Below, piece after piece: positions 18,816 to 28,562 of a DNA stretch of 64,000 nucleotides. The position numbers and the translations under genes are program-made. Every line of letters starts with the position of its first letter. The first letter of the stretch is position 1. The stretch covers positions 61,183-125,182 of the forward strand of contig NZ_KB902280.1 of assembly GCF_000379485.1 (NCBI RefSeq), given 5' to 3'. Below the pieces are notes generated by a model. The model was not told the origin of the DNA, did not search any database, and saw nothing but the letters and a program-made list of their open reading frames with translations. The stretch is from Wenxinia marina DSM 24838. Its GTDB lineage: Bacteria > Pseudomonadota > Alphaproteobacteria > Rhodobacterales > Rhodobacteraceae.

Positions 18816-18830
18816 CCGGGTTAAACCCGG
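18816..18830. repeat. REP-like hairpin upstream of the RAYT gene
   Basis: CCGGGT-TAA-ACCCGG forms a perfect 6-bp stem with a 3-nt loop, 20 bases upstream of the RAYT start. Together with the downstream hairpins it brackets the gene. Confidence 0.5.
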
Positions 18831-19033
18831 GTGAATCGGCGGGTCGGCGCCGGGCGGTCCTTCTTTCGAAAGGAATCGTTGCAAACCGACCCGTGCTGCC
18901 CCATATGCCGTCTCGCTACCGATCTTCTATTCGACCTTCTGCTACGCCTACCGGCCCCAGAGTTCTCGAACCTAGACGTGACCGAGCCGGGCTGCCGCAT
19001 CGTGCGGGCAGCGCAACAGAAGGAATTCACGAG

Positions 19034-19240
19034 ATGGCCACTGGCACCGTGAAATGGTTCAACGCCACCAAAGGCTTCGGCTTCATCCAGCCCGACGGCG
19101 GCTCCAAGGACGTGTTCGTCCACATCTCCGCCGTCGAGCGGGCGGGCCTCACCGGCCTGAAGGACAACCAGAAAGTCCAGTTCGACCTCGAGAGCGGCCG
19201 TGACGGCCGTCAGTCGGCGACCAACCTGTCGCTGGTCTGA
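19034..19240 (+). CDS. Cold-shock domain protein (CspA family)
   Basis: The 68-residue protein is a single cold-shock domain that binds single-stranded RNA or DNA. RNP1-like [10 protein letters not shown] and RNP2-like [10 protein letters not shown] are present. AGAAGGAATTC precedes the ATG. The upstream 200 bases have no gene and would give a long 5' leader, as is usual for cold-shock mRNAs. A strong terminator follows. Several csp genes per genome are normal, so no numbered symbol is given. Confidence 0.95.
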   Translation: MATGTVKWFNATKGFGFIQPDGGSKDVFVHISAVERAGLTGLKDNQKVQFDLESGRDGRQSATNLSLV

Positions 19241-19278
19241 GGACCCGACCCCGCCTTCGGGCGGGCCGATGGAACCGG

Positions 19279-19312
19279 AAGGCCGGGCACCCCAGGTGTC
19301 CGGCCTTTTTCG
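19279..19312 (+). terminator. Rho-independent terminator of the cold-shock gene
   Basis: AAGGCCGGGCACC pairs with GGTGTCCGGCCTT (one G-T pair) around a short loop, followed by TTT. It lies 39 nt after the stop. Confidence 0.9.
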
Positions 19313-19372
19313 TTGCTTGTCCGGCGCCCGCCGCCCTGCGACGGTGACGCCGGACGATCGACGGAGACCCCG

Positions 19373-20188
19373 ATGCCCTACGCCGCCCCGCCCGCCGGCC
19401 TGCCCCGACAGGACAGCCTGCACACCCAGCGCGCCGTCTTCACCGAGGCCTACGCGGTGATTCCGGCAGGCGTGCAGCGGGACATCGTGACGAGCTACCT
19501 CCCCGGCTGGGAGGGTGCCCGGTTCTGGGTGCTGGCGCGGCCGCTGTCAGGGTTCGCCGAGACGTTCTCGCAGTACATCGCCGAGGTGGCGCCGGGCGGC
19601 GGATCAAACGCGGCGGAGCCGGACGCAGGGGCGGAGGCGGTTCTGTTCGTGACCCACGGGCAAGGGACGCTGACGGTCGGCGGCACGGCCCATGCGCTGG
19701 AGGCGGGGTCCTACGCCTATCTGCCGGCTGGCGCCGCGTGGTCGCTGAAGGCGGGGGAGGAGACGCTGCGCTTCCACTGGATCCGCAAGGCCTATGTGCC
19801 GGCCGAGGGCGTCGCGGCGCCGGAGGTATTCGTGACCCACGAGGCCGACGTGCCCGTGCGCTGGATGCCGGACACCTCCGAGCGCTGGGGCACGCAGCGC
19901 TTCGTGGATCCGGAGGACCTGCGCCACGACATGCACGTGAACATCGTGACGTTCGAGCCGGGCGGGACGATCCCGTTCGAGGAGACGCACGTGATGGAGC
20001 ACGGCCTGTACGTGCTGGAAGGCAAGGCGGTCTACCGGCTGAACCGGGACTGGGTGGAGGTCGAGGCGGGGGACTTCATGTGGCTCCGCGCCTTCTGCCC
20101 GCAGGCGTGCTATGCGGGCGGGCCGGGACGGTTCCGGTACCTGCTCTACAAGGACGTGAACCGGCACGCGGCCTTGCGGGCGCGGTGA
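19373..20188 (+). CDS. allE: (S)-ureidoglycine aminohydrolase (bicupin)
   Basis: The enzyme releases ammonia from (S)-ureidoglycine to give ureidoglycolate in purine breakdown. The 271-residue product has two cupin domains. The N-terminal one centres on YIAEVAPGGGSN and HALEAGSYAYLPAGAAWSL. The C-terminal one has the metal-binding set HDMHVNIVTFEPGGTIPFEETHVMEHGLYVLEGKAVYRL, and the final FCPQACYAGGPGRFRYLLYKDVNRH is characteristic. Length fits the family. allA, which acts on the product of this step, lies 267 bp away in convergent orientation. Confidence 0.92.
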   Translation: MPYAAPPAGLPRQDSLHTQRAVFTEAYAVIPAGVQRDIVTSYLPGWEGARFWVLARPLSGFAETFSQYIAEVAPGGGSNAAEPDAGAEAVLFVTHGQGTLTVGGTAHALEAGSYAYLPAGAAWSLKAGEETLRFHWIRKAYVPAEGVAAPEVFVTHEADVPVRWMPDTSERWGTQRFVDPEDLRHDMHVNIVTFEPGGTIPFEETHVMEHGLYVLEGKAVYRLNRDWVEVEAGDFMWLRAFCPQACYAGGPGRFRYLLYKDVNRHAALRAR

Positions 20189-20229
20189 GCGGGGGCGGCG
20201 GCTCCGTCAGAGCCTCCATCCAACGCGAG

Positions 20230-20387
20230 GGCAGCGGCTGGCCGCGGACAGACGCTCCGACGCTGCGGTAGGAGCACTTCATCTCGCCTCCACCGGACGA
20301 CCTCGACCGTCTCGCAGGTGGTGAGGAAGCGTCTGGCCGGGGGGCGGCCAGACGCTGCCCGGGCCGCTTGCGCGGCTGATTCCGGGC
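20230..20387. repeat. 155-bp dispersed repeat with 11-bp hairpin, copy 1
   Basis: The segment is an imperfect reverse complement of 31221-31374. It contains a perfect hairpin: AGCGTCTGGCC at 20328-20338, loop of seven, GGCCAGACGCT at 20346-20356. The preceding block CTCGCAGGTGGTGAGGA is identical in both copies. It fills most of the gap between the ureidoglycine hydrolase and allA genes; no gene is evident in it. Confidence 0.85.
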
Positions 20388-20434
20388 CTGGCGAGCTGCG
20401 AGGTGGCGCGAGCGGGGGACATCGCGCGAGGAGG

Positions 20435-20456
20435 TAGGATGGGTTCTCGACCCATC
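20435..20456 (+). repeat. GTAG-headed REP hairpin overlapping the end of allA
   Basis: A GTAG head at 20434-20437 is followed directly by GATGGGT-TCTCG-ACCCATC, a perfect 7-bp stem at 20438-20456. The GTAG tetranucleotide before a palindrome is the hallmark of REPs recognised by RAYT proteins. The 3' side overlaps the allA stop codon. Confidence 0.65.
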
Positions 20457-20937
20457 ACCCCACCGTCCACGCCTCGTCGAACCAGTGCTCCTGCAGGTTC
20501 GCGCCCTCGCCGATCCGGTCGACCACGGCAAACAGCCCCGGCGGATGCAGCGGCGTGAGCACCCCGTGCCACGTCCCGCGGTGGAAGTTCACCGCCTGCC
20601 CGGGCGCGGTGCGGAAGGCCAGCGGCCGGCCCGGCGCGCCGCCCTCGTCCGGCGCGACGATCACGAGGAACGGGTCCGGCGACATCGGGACGAAGCACTG
20701 GCTGCCGTCGGGGTGCCGTTCCACCATTTCCAGCGCCAGGGGCAGCATCCGCGGCTCGGCCCGGAACAGGCTGATTCCCGCGCGGCCGTCGGTGAAGTCC
20801 AGCGCCGCGAGGTCGTGAAAGCGGCCGCAGAGGCCCTGGTTGATGATCCGGTCGGGCTCGCCCTCGGTGTCGAGAACGTCGCCGAACCGGGCGAACGCCT
20901 CCGCCGTCAGGGGCGCGACGGCGATCCGGCGGCTCAC
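20455..20937 (-). CDS. allA: Ureidoglycolate lyase
   Basis: AllA splits ureidoglycolate into glyoxylate and urea. The 160-residue cupin-type protein shows the family blocks FARFGDVLDTEGEPDRIINQG, LLPLALEMVERHPDGSQCFVPM and VNFHRGTWHGVLTPL. The GTG at 20937 overlaps the trxC stop (GTGA); an ATG nine bases earlier is the alternative. Its length fits the family (about 160-170). Confidence 0.92.
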   Translation of the reverse strand: MSRRIAVAPLTAEAFARFGDVLDTEGEPDRIINQGLCGRFHDLAALDFTDGRAGISLFRAEPRMLPLALEMVERHPDGSQCFVPMSPDPFLVIVAPDEGGAPGRPLAFRTAPGQAVNFHRGTWHGVLTPLHPPGLFAVVDRIGEGANLQEHWFDEAWTVG

Positions 20938-21359
20938 GCGCCGATCCATTGCAGAATGGCACCTTCGGGGAGCGCCCCGGTCTGGCGCGCCCGCTCGCGC
21001 CCGCCTTCGAAGCGGACCATCGTCGGGATCGAGCGGATGCCGTAGGCCTGGCTCGCGGCCGGCTCGGCCTCGGTGTTCAGCTTCACCAGGCGGGCGCGCC
21101 CCTTCAGCGTCCCGGCGGCGGCCGAGAAGGCGGGCGCCATCGAGCGGCACGGGCCGCACCAGGGCGCCCAGAAGTCGACGACCAGCGGGACGTCGTCATT
21201 CCGGGCCGCCTTGCGCAGGGTGGCGAGGTCGATCTCCACCGCCTTGCCCGGCATCAGCGGCGCGCCGCAGGTGCCGCATTTCGGCGCCTCGGCCAGCCGC
21301 TCGGCCGGCACCCGGTTGACCTGCCCGCAGTCGAGGCAGGTGAGCTTGCGTCCCGTCAT
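20934..21359 (-). CDS. trxC: Thioredoxin 2 (zinc-ribbon thioredoxin)
   Basis: The 141-residue reductase has an N-terminal zinc ribbon (CLDC and CGTC pairs, residues about 9-32) and a thioredoxin domain with the redox site FWAPWCGPCRSMAP. TrxC reduces protein disulfides in the cytoplasm and is induced by oxidative stress in E. coli. The cis-proline region reads IRSIPTMVRF. It is co-translated with allA through a GTGA overlap, an unexpected partner, and is divergent from puuD. Confidence 0.93.
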   Translation of the reverse strand: MTGRKLTCLDCGQVNRVPAERLAEAPKCGTCGAPLMPGKAVEIDLATLRKAARNDDVPLVVDFWAPWCGPCRSMAPAFSAAAGTLKGRARLVKLNTEAEPAASQAYGIRSIPTMVRFEGGRERARQTGALPEGAILQWIGA

Positions 21360-21572
21360 CGTCTCCGCTCCCCTTTTCGCGACAGAGTTGGGCGACCCGG
21401 ACGCGCCCGGCAAGGGCCGGGCGGTGTCGCAGGCGCGCCGCACGGCGCCGCGGAAACAGGCAGTTGCCGCCAGATCGCCCTGCCGGTCGCCGTGCACCCG
21501 GCCCGCCCATATGGCACAGCCCGACCGATGCGCCTAGGCTGGGCCGGGCGCGGTGCGCTTCGGAGGGAACGG

Positions 21573-22796
21573 ATGTACGATTTCGCGGCGATCTGGGACT
21601 GGGCGGGCTTCGCCGTGCGCTGGCTGCACGTCGTGACCGCGATCGCCTGGATCGGCTCGTCCTTCTACTTCATCGCGCTCGATCTCGGCCTGAACCGCGA
21701 CATCCCCGGCCCCGCGGACGGCGAGGAGTGGCAGGTCCACGGCGGCGGGTTCTATCACATCCAGAAGTACCTCGTGGCGCCCGACGCGATGCCCGAGCAC
21801 CTGACCTGGTTCAAGTGGGAGAGCTACGCGACCTGGCTCTCGGGCGCCGCGCTCCTGATGATCGTCTACTGGGCCGGCGGGCATCTGTACCTGATCGAGC
21901 CCGGCAAGGCGGACCTCGCCCTCTGGCAGGGGATCGCGATCTCGGCCGCGTCGCTGGCGGTCGGCTGGCTGGTCTACGACGCCCTGTGCAAGTCGCCGCT
22001 GGGCGAGCGACCGACGGTGCTGATGCTGCTGCTGTTCGTCATGCTCGTCGCGATGAGCTGGGGCTACCACCAGGTCTTCACCGGGCGGGCGGCGATGCTG
22101 CATCTGGGTGCCTTCACCGCGACGATCATGACGGCGAACGTGTTCTTCATCATCATGCCGAACCAGCGGATCGTGGTCGCGGACCTCAAGGCGGGGCGCA
22201 AGCCGGACCCCAAGTACGGCAAGATCGCCAAGCTGCGCTCGACCCACAACAACTACCTGACGCTGCCGGTCGTCTTCCTGATGCTGTCGAACCACTACCC
22301 GCTGGCCTTCGCGACGGACTACGCGTGGATCATCGCGGCCCTCGTCTTCCTGATGGGCGTCACGATCCGGCACTGGTTCAACACCCGCCACGCCCGCAAG
22401 GGGAGCCCGCACTGGACCTGGGCGGTGACCGTCGTCCTGTTCGTCGTCATCGCGTGGCTCTCCACCGCGCCGATGCTGGACACCTTTGAGGAGGCCGAGG
22501 CGCGGGCGCTGACACCCTTCGAGACACGGTTCGCCGAGGCGGACGGCTTCGACGAGGCGCACGACATCGTCATGGGCCGCTGCGCCATGTGCCACGCGCG
22601 CGAGCCGGTCTGGGACGGCATCCGCTGGCCACCGAAGGGCGTGGTGCTGGAGACGGAGGGCGACATCGCGCGGCACGCGCGGGAGATCTACCTGCAGGCC
22701 GGGCTATCTCATGCCATGCCGCCTGCGAACGTGACGATGATCGGCGAGGAGGACCGACTGGCACTCGTCCGCTGGTACCGCGCGGCGACGAACTGA
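21573..22796 (+). CDS. puuD: Membrane urate hydroxylase with C-terminal cytochrome c domain
   Basis: PuuD oxidises urate to 5-hydroxyisourate and passes electrons to a cytochrome c module, replacing soluble uricase. The 407-residue protein begins [30 protein letters not shown], has about eight membrane helices and ends with a haem c site CAMCH (near residue 342) and a distal methionine in [10 protein letters not shown]. It has the standard PuuD length. CGGAGGG lies before the ATG. With the two ureide enzymes nearby it forms a purine-degradation locus. Confidence 0.93.
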   Translation: MYDFAAIWDWAGFAVRWLHVVTAIAWIGSSFYFIALDLGLNRDIPGPADGEEWQVHGGGFYHIQKYLVAPDAMPEHLTWFKWESYATWLSGAALLMIVYWAGGHLYLIEPGKADLALWQGIAISAASLAVGWLVYDALCKSPLGERPTVLMLLLFVMLVAMSWGYHQVFTGRAAMLHLGAFTATIMTANVFFIIMPNQRIVVADLKAGRKPDPKYGKIAKLRSTHNNYLTLPVVFLMLSNHYPLAFATDYAWIIAALVFLMGVTIRHWFNTRHARKGSPHWTWAVTVVLFVVIAWLSTAPMLDTFEEAEARALTPFETRFAEADGFDEAHDIVMGRCAMCHAREPVWDGIRWPPKGVVLETEGDIARHAREIYLQAGLSHAMPPANVTMIGEEDRLALVRWYRAATN

Positions 22797-22806
22797 AGGG
22801 GGCCTC

Positions 22807-25800
22807 ATGGCGATCACGGCGAGCATCACCCACCTGACGCACTACAAGTACGACCGGCCGGTGACGCTGGGCCCGCAGATCATCCGCCTGCGCCCGGCCC
22901 CGCACAGCCGGACGCGGGTGATCTCGCATTCGCTCAAGGTCTCGCCCGCCGGTCATTTCGTGAACCATCAGCAGGACCCCTACGGCAACTGGCTGGCGCG
23001 GTTCGTCTTTCCCGAGCCGGTAACGGAGTTCCGCATCGAGGTGGACCTCGTCGCGGACATGACCGTCTACAACCCGTTCGACTTCTTCACGGAGGAGAGC
23101 GCGCAGGAGTGGCCCTTCGGCTACCCCGAGGAGTTCCGCGAGGATCTGTCGATCTACATGACGCCCGAGGCGGCCGGCCCGCTGCTCTCGGCCTTCCTGG
23201 CCACGGTGCCGCGCGAGACGACCGGGACCGTCGATTTCCTCGTGGATCTCAACGCCCGGCTGCAGCGCGAGATCGACTACGTCGTGCGGCTGGAACCGGG
23301 CGTGCAGACGCCGGAGGAGACGCTGGGGTCGGCGCGCGGCTCATGCCGGGACACGTCGTGGCTGCTGGTACAGGTCCTCCGCCACCTCGGCTTCGCCGTG
23401 CGCTTCGTGTCGGGCTACCTGATCCAGCTGAAGCCCGACCTCGTGAGCCTCGACGGGCCGGCGGGGACGGACCACGACTTCACCGACCTGCATGCCTGGG
23501 CGGAGGTCTACCTGCCCGGCGCCGGCTGGATCGGCCTCGACCCCACCTCCGGACTGCTGACGGGCGAGAGCCACATCCCGCTGGCCGCGACGCCGCACTA
23601 CCGCAACGCCGCCCCCGTCGTGGGCATGGCGAGCTACGCCGAGGTCGATTTCCACTTCGACATGCAGGTGACTCGGACGGCGGAGCATCCACGGATTACC
23701 AAGCCCTTCCCGGAGGAGAGCTGGGAGGCGCTGGACGCGCTGGGCCGCAAGGTCGACGAGGCCATCGCCGCCGCCGACATGCGGCTGACGATGGGCGGCG
23801 AGCCGACCTTCGTCTCCATCGACGATTTCGAGAGCGCGGAGTGGAACACCGCCGCCGTCGGGCAGACGAAGCGGGGGCTGGCGGACCAGCTGATCCGGCG
23901 CCTGCGCGACCGTTTCGCGCCAGGCGGGTTCCTGCATTACGGGCAGGGCAAGTGGTATCCGGGCGAGACGCTGCCGCGCTGGACGTTCTCCCTCTACTGG
24001 CGCCGGGACGGCAAGCCGATCTGGCGCGACGAGGCGCTGGTCGCGGGTGAGGCGCAGGAGACGGGCGCGACGGCGGAGGATGCCGAACGCCTGCTGGGGC
24101 GGATCGCCGAGGGCCTCGGCGTCGGCGGCGACCACGTGGTACCGGCATACGAGGACCCGGCGGAGTGGGTGCTGAAGGAAGCGGGCCTGCCAGAGAACGT
24201 CAGCCCGGAAAACTCGAAGCTGAGGGACCCCGAGGAGCGCCACCGCATCGCCCGCGTGTTCGAGCGCGGCCTGACCGAGCCGTCGGGCTACGTCCTGCCG
24301 GTGCAGCGCTGGCAGGCGCAGGCGGCGGGCCATCGCTGGAAGTCCGAGAAGTGGACCCTGCGGCGCGGCAAGGTCTTCCTCGTCCCCGGCGACAGCCCGG
24401 TCGGCTACCGCATCCCGCTCGGCTCCCTCCCCCACGTTCCGCCGTCGCAGTTCCCCTACATCCACGTCACCGACCCCTCCGTCCCACGCGGCCCCCTGCC
24501 CGACTTCGCCCCGCCCGACGCGCCCGAGCCGACGCCCGAGCGGCAGCAGCCGGTGACCGAGCCGGTGGCCTCCGGCCCGGTGCAGGACGTGATCGAGCAG
24601 GAGCTCGGTCCCGTCGGCGGCGCGGTCCGCACGGCGATGAGCGTCGAGCCGCGGGACGGGCGGCTCTGCGTCTTCATGCCGCCGGTGGAGGCGCTGGAGG
24701 ATTACCTGGAGCTCCTGTCGGTGGCCGAGGCGGCCGCGGCCGAGCTGAAGCTGCCCGTGCATATCGAGGGCTACGCCCCGCCGCAGGACCCGCGCCTGAA
24801 CGTCATCCGCGTCGCGCCGGACCCCGGCGTGATCGAGGTGAACGTGCAGCCGGCGCACTCCTGGGACGACTGCAAGGCCATCACCTTCGGCGTCTACGAC
24901 GACGCGCGGCAGACCCGCCTCGGCGCGGACAAGTTCATGATCGACGGCCGGCACACCGGCACCGGCGGCGGCAACCACGTCGTCGTCGGCGGCCAGACGC
25001 CGGACGACAGCCCGTTCCTGCGGCGGCCGGACCTCCTGCGCTCGCTCATCCTGCACTGGCAGCGGCATCCGTCGCTGTCCTACCTGTTCTCGGGCCTGTT
25101 CATCGGCCCGACGAGCCAGGCGCCGCGGATCGACGAGGCGCGGCACGACACGCTGTACGAGCTGGAGATCGCCCTGGCGCAGATCCCCGACCCCGAGGAG
25201 GCGCCGCCGCCCCTGCCGTGGCTGGTGGACCGCCTGCTGCGGAACATCCTGATCGACGTCACCGGCAACACCCACCGGGCGGAGATCTGCATCGACAAGC
25301 TGTTCTCGCCCGACGGACCGACCGGCCGCCTCGGCCTCGTGGAGTTCCGCGGCTTCGAGATGCCGCCCGACGCCAAGATGAGCCTCGCGCAGCAGGTGCT
25401 GATCCGGGCGCTGCTGGCGCGGTTCTGGCAGAGCCCGCTGAAGGGCCGGCCGGTGCGCTGGGGGACGACCCTGCACGACCGGTTCATGCTGCCGCATTTC
25501 GTCTGGGCCGACTTCCTGGACGTGCTGCGCGACCTCTCCGACCACGGCTTTCCGGTGCGGCCCGAATGGTACGAGGCGCAAGCCGAGTTCCGCTTCCCGT
25601 TCTGCGGCGAGGTGGAGTACGACGGCGTCCATCTGGAGCTGCGGCAGGCGCTGGAGCCGTGGCACGTCCTCGGCGAGCGCGGCGCGATCGGCGGCACCGT
25701 GCGCTACACCGACAGCAGTGTCGAGCGGATGCAGGTGAAGCTGACGACGACCGACCCCGGCCGCTTTGCGGTGGCCTGCAACGGCCGGCTGGTGCCGCTG

Positions 25801-26142
25801 GCGGACGCGGGCACCAGCGGCGTCCGGGTCGGCGGCGTCCGCTTCAAGGCGTGGCAGCCGGCGGAGGCGCTGCACCCGGTGCTGCCGGTGAACGCGCCGC
25901 TGACCTTCGACATCTTCGACACCTGGACCGGCCGCGCGCTGGGGGGCTGTATCTACCACGTCGCCCACCCCGGCGGGCGCAATTACGAGACGTTCCCGGT
26001 GAACGGCAACGAGGCCGAGGCGCGGCGGCTGGCGCGGTTCGAGAAGATGGGCCACACGCCCGGCCGCTACCGCTCGCAGCCCGAGGTGCCGCATCCGGAG
26101 TTTCCGATGACGCTCGACCTGCGCCGCGCCCCGGGGGTCTGA
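22807..26142 (+). CDS. Transglutaminase-like/DUF2126 protein
   Basis: The 1111-residue protein has an N-terminal transglutaminase-like beta-sandwich (about 1-80), a papain-like transglutaminase core with the triad Cys180 ([12 protein letters not shown]), His229 (LHAWAEVYL) and Asp245 (GLDPTSG), and a large C-terminal DUF2126 region that contains [29 protein letters not shown] and [14 protein letters not shown]. No signal peptide is seen. By family knowledge it occurs with ATP-grasp/alpha-E proteins in a predicted peptide ligase system; the core is probably a peptidase or amidase. The start is 10 nt after puuD. Confidence 0.9.
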   Translation: MAITASITHLTHYKYDRPVTLGPQIIRLRPAPHSRTRVISHSLKVSPAGHFVNHQQDPYGNWLARFVFPEPVTEFRIEVDLVADMTVYNPFDFFTEESAQEWPFGYPEEFREDLSIYMTPEAAGPLLSAFLATVPRETTGTVDFLVDLNARLQREIDYVVRLEPGVQTPEETLGSARGSCRDTSWLLVQVLRHLGFAVRFVSGYLIQLKPDLVSLDGPAGTDHDFTDLHAWAEVYLPGAGWIGLDPTSGLLTGESHIPLAATPHYRNAAPVVGMASYAEVDFHFDMQVTRTAEHPRITKPFPEESWEALDALGRKVDEAIAAADMRLTMGGEPTFVSIDDFESAEWNTAAVGQTKRGLADQLIRRLRDRFAPGGFLHYGQGKWYPGETLPRWTFSLYWRRDGKPIWRDEALVAGEAQETGATAEDAERLLGRIAEGLGVGGDHVVPAYEDPAEWVLKEAGLPENVSPENSKLRDPEERHRIARVFERGLTEPSGYVLPVQRWQAQAAGHRWKSEKWTLRRGKVFLVPGDSPVGYRIPLGSLPHVPPSQFPYIHVTDPSVPRGPLPDFAPPDAPEPTPERQQPVTEPVASGPVQDVIEQELGPVGGAVRTAMSVEPRDGRLCVFMPPVEALEDYLELLSVAEAAAAELKLPVHIEGYAPPQDPRLNVIRVAPDPGVIEVNVQPAHSWDDCKAITFGVYDDARQTRLGADKFMIDGRHTGTGGGNHVVVGGQTPDDSPFLRRPDLLRSLILHWQRHPSLSYLFSGLFIGPTSQAPRIDEARHDTLYELEIALAQIPDPEEAPPPLPWLVDRLLRNILIDVTGNTHRAEICIDKLFSPDGPTGRLGLVEFRGFEMPPDAKMSLAQQVLIRALLARFWQSPLKGRPVRWGTTLHDRFMLPHFVWADFLDVLRDLSDHGFPVRPEWYEAQAEFRFPFCGEVEYDGVHLELRQALEPWHVLGERGAIGGTVRYTDSSVERMQVKLTTTDPGRFAVACNGRLVPLADAGTSGVRVGGVRFKAWQPAEALHPVLPVNAPLTFDIFDTWTGRALGGCIYHVAHPGGRNYETFPVNGNEAEARRLARFEKMGHTPGRYRSQPEVPHPEFPMTLDLRRAPGV

Positions 26143-26150
26143 CGCCGCCC

Positions 26151-28559
26151 ATGCCCGACCCCGCCGCCCGCGCCCTGCCCGACCTGTCGGCGCTGCTGAC
26201 CGGCTACCGCCCGCCCCGCGGCGTCGCGGACGAGTTGCTGCGGCCCGACGGCTCGGTCCGGCCGGTCTGGCGGCCCCTGCTGGAGCTGCTGGCGGGGGAG
26301 AGCGCCGACGGCCTGCGCCAGCGCTTCGCCCGTGGCGAGCAGTACCTGCGGGACGCCGGCGTCTACTTCCGCCAGTACGGCACGGGCGCGGCCACGGCGA
26401 CCGACCGCGACTGGCCGCTGAGCCCGCTGCCGGTGATGATCTCGTCCGAGGAGTGGATGCGCCTCTCCGACGGGATCGCCCAGCGCGCCGACCTGCTGGA
26501 GCGGGTGATGGCGGACCTCTACGGCGAGGGGCGGCTGGTGTCAGACGGCTACCTGCCCGCGGAGCTGGTGGCGGGCAATCCGGAATGGCTGCGCCCCCTG
26601 GTGGGCATCAGGCCGCGGTCCGGGCACCACCTGCACTTCCTGGCGTTCGAGATCGGCCGCTCGCCCGACGGGTCGTGGTTCGTCCTCGGCGACCGGGCGC
26701 AGGCGCCCTCGGGGGCCGGCTTCGCGCTGGAGAACCGGATGGCGACGAGCCGGGTCTTTCCCGACCTGTTTCCGGCCGCGAACGTGGAGCGGTTGGCCGG
26801 CTTCTTCCGCGCCTTCCGCGACGGGCTGAACGACCTGCGGGACGACACCGGCGGGCGGGTCGCGATCCTGACGCCGGGCCAGCACACGGACACCTACTAC
26901 GAGCACGCCTACATCGCCCGCTACCTCGGCTTCATGCTGCTGGAGGGTGCGGACCTCACGGTCAGCGACGGCCGGCTCGCGGTTCAGACGATCAACCGGC
27001 CGGAGCCGATCAGCGTGGTCTGGCGTCGGCTGGACTCGCGCTTCTGCGACCCGCTGGAGCTGGACGAGGGCTCGACGCTCGGCACGCCGGCGCTGGTCTC
27101 GGCGCTGCGGTCGGGCGCGGTGACGATGGCGAACTGCCTCGGCTCCGGCGTGCTTGAATCGCGGGCGCTGCTGGCCTTCCTGCCCCGCATCAGCGAGCGG
27201 CTGCTGGGCGAGCCGCTGCGCCTGCCGAACATCGCGACCTGGTGGTGCGGCCAGCCGGCGGAGCGGCAGTACGTCCGCGACAACCTCGACCGGATGATGA
27301 TCGGCCCGGCGCTGACGACGCGCCTGCCGTTCGACGGCGAGGCGACGACGATCCTCGGCGGCAAGGTCCGCGGCGGGGCGACAGGCTCCATCGGCGACTG
27401 GCTGGAGGCGGAGGGGGCGCGGCTGGTCGGGCAGGAATCGGTGACGCTGTCCACGACCCCGGCGATGGAGGACGGGCGGCTGGTGCCGCGGCCGATGGTG
27501 GTCCGCGTCTTCGCCGCCCGCACGCGCGACGGCTGGGCCGTCATGCCCGGCGGCTACGCCCGGATCGGCGGCGGCGTCGATCCCACGGCGCTTGCCCTGC
27601 AGGCGGGCGGGTCGGTCGCGGACGTCTGGGTGGTCAGCGACAGCGCGGTGAAGACCGACACGCTCACTGCTGCGGCGGGCGACGGGGCGCTGCGGCGGAT
27701 GCCGGGCCTGCTGCCCGCCCGCGCGGCCGAGAACCTGTTCTGGCTCGGCCGCTACGTCGAGCGGGTGGAGAACGGCGTGCGGCTGCTGCGCGCCTATCAC
27801 CTGCGCCTCGACGAGGCGGGGCGTCGGACGGGGCCGCTCCTCGACCACCTGGCGGAGACGCTCGACGCCCTCGGCCTCGACCCGGACGAGCCGCTGCCCG
27901 AGGGGTTGCTGACGCTGTTCGACGCCAGCCGGGGCTGCGCGGCGAAGGTGCGCGACCGCTTCTCCGTGGATGGGTGGAACGCCCTGAACGACGTCGCCGG
28001 CACCGCCCGTGCCTTCGCCGGGCGGATCGAGTGCGGGGACGACGCGGCGCGCGCGATGAGCGTCCTTCTGCGCAAGCTCGCCGGCTTCTCGGGGCTGGTG
28101 CACGAGAACATGTTCCGCTTCACCGGCTGGCGCTTCCTGACGATGGGCCGGGCGCTGGAGCGGGCGGCGCACACCGCGCACCTGCTGGCGGTCTTCGCCG
28201 ACCCCGACGCGCCGGACGGCGCGATGGACGTCGCGATCGAGGTCGGCGACAGCGTCTTCGCCCACCGCCGCCGCTACGCCGTCGGCACCACGCGCGAGAC
28301 GGTGATCGACCTCCTCGCCCTCGACGGCGGCAACCCCCGCTCGCTGATGTTCCAGGCCGACGTCCTGGCCGAGCAGGAACGCCTGCTGCCGACCGCCGAC
28401 GCGCCCGGCCAGCTGAGCGAGGCGGGGCGGCGGATCCTGCGCCTGCGCACCGACCTCGCCGTCGCGCGTCCCGTGGAACTCGACGGCGACCGGCTGCAGG
28501 AGATGGCGGCCGGGATCGCCGCGATCTCGGACCTGCTGACCCTGCGCCACCTGGGCTGA
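26151..28559 (+). CDS. Circularly permuted ATP-grasp protein fused to an alpha-E domain
   Basis: The 802-residue product combines a circularly permuted ATP-grasp domain (about residues 60-500, with ILTPGQHTDTYYEHAYIARYLGFMLLEGADLTV and VMPGGYARIGGG) and an all-helical alpha-E domain (about 519-800, starting ARAAENLFWLGRYVERVENGVRLLRAYHLR). In other genomes these are often two adjacent genes; here they are one. ATP-grasp enzymes of this class are predicted peptide or amide ligases. The ATG at 26151 is eight bases after the DUF2126 stop. Confidence 0.92.
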   Translation: MPDPAARALPDLSALLTGYRPPRGVADELLRPDGSVRPVWRPLLELLAGESADGLRQRFARGEQYLRDAGVYFRQYGTGAATATDRDWPLSPLPVMISSEEWMRLSDGIAQRADLLERVMADLYGEGRLVSDGYLPAELVAGNPEWLRPLVGIRPRSGHHLHFLAFEIGRSPDGSWFVLGDRAQAPSGAGFALENRMATSRVFPDLFPAANVERLAGFFRAFRDGLNDLRDDTGGRVAILTPGQHTDTYYEHAYIARYLGFMLLEGADLTVSDGRLAVQTINRPEPISVVWRRLDSRFCDPLELDEGSTLGTPALVSALRSGAVTMANCLGSGVLESRALLAFLPRISERLLGEPLRLPNIATWWCGQPAERQYVRDNLDRMMIGPALTTRLPFDGEATTILGGKVRGGATGSIGDWLEAEGARLVGQESVTLSTTPAMEDGRLVPRPMVVRVFAARTRDGWAVMPGGYARIGGGVDPTALALQAGGSVADVWVVSDSAVKTDTLTAAAGDGALRRMPGLLPARAAENLFWLGRYVERVENGVRLLRAYHLRLDEAGRRTGPLLDHLAETLDALGLDPDEPLPEGLLTLFDASRGCAAKVRDRFSVDGWNALNDVAGTARAFAGRIECGDDAARAMSVLLRKLAGFSGLVHENMFRFTGWRFLTMGRALERAAHTAHLLAVFADPDAPDGAMDVAIEVGDSVFAHRRRYAVGTTRETVIDLLALDGGNPRSLMFQADVLAEQERLLPTADAPGQLSEAGRRILRLRTDLAVARPVELDGDRLQEMAAGIAAISDLLTLRHLG

Positions 28560-28562
28560 CCG

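Noticed and set aside
24165..26150. Upstream extension of the ATP-grasp gene inside the DUF2126 gene
   Set aside because: It is an alternative-frame shadow of DUF2126; the ATG at 26151 begins the recognisable family sequence.
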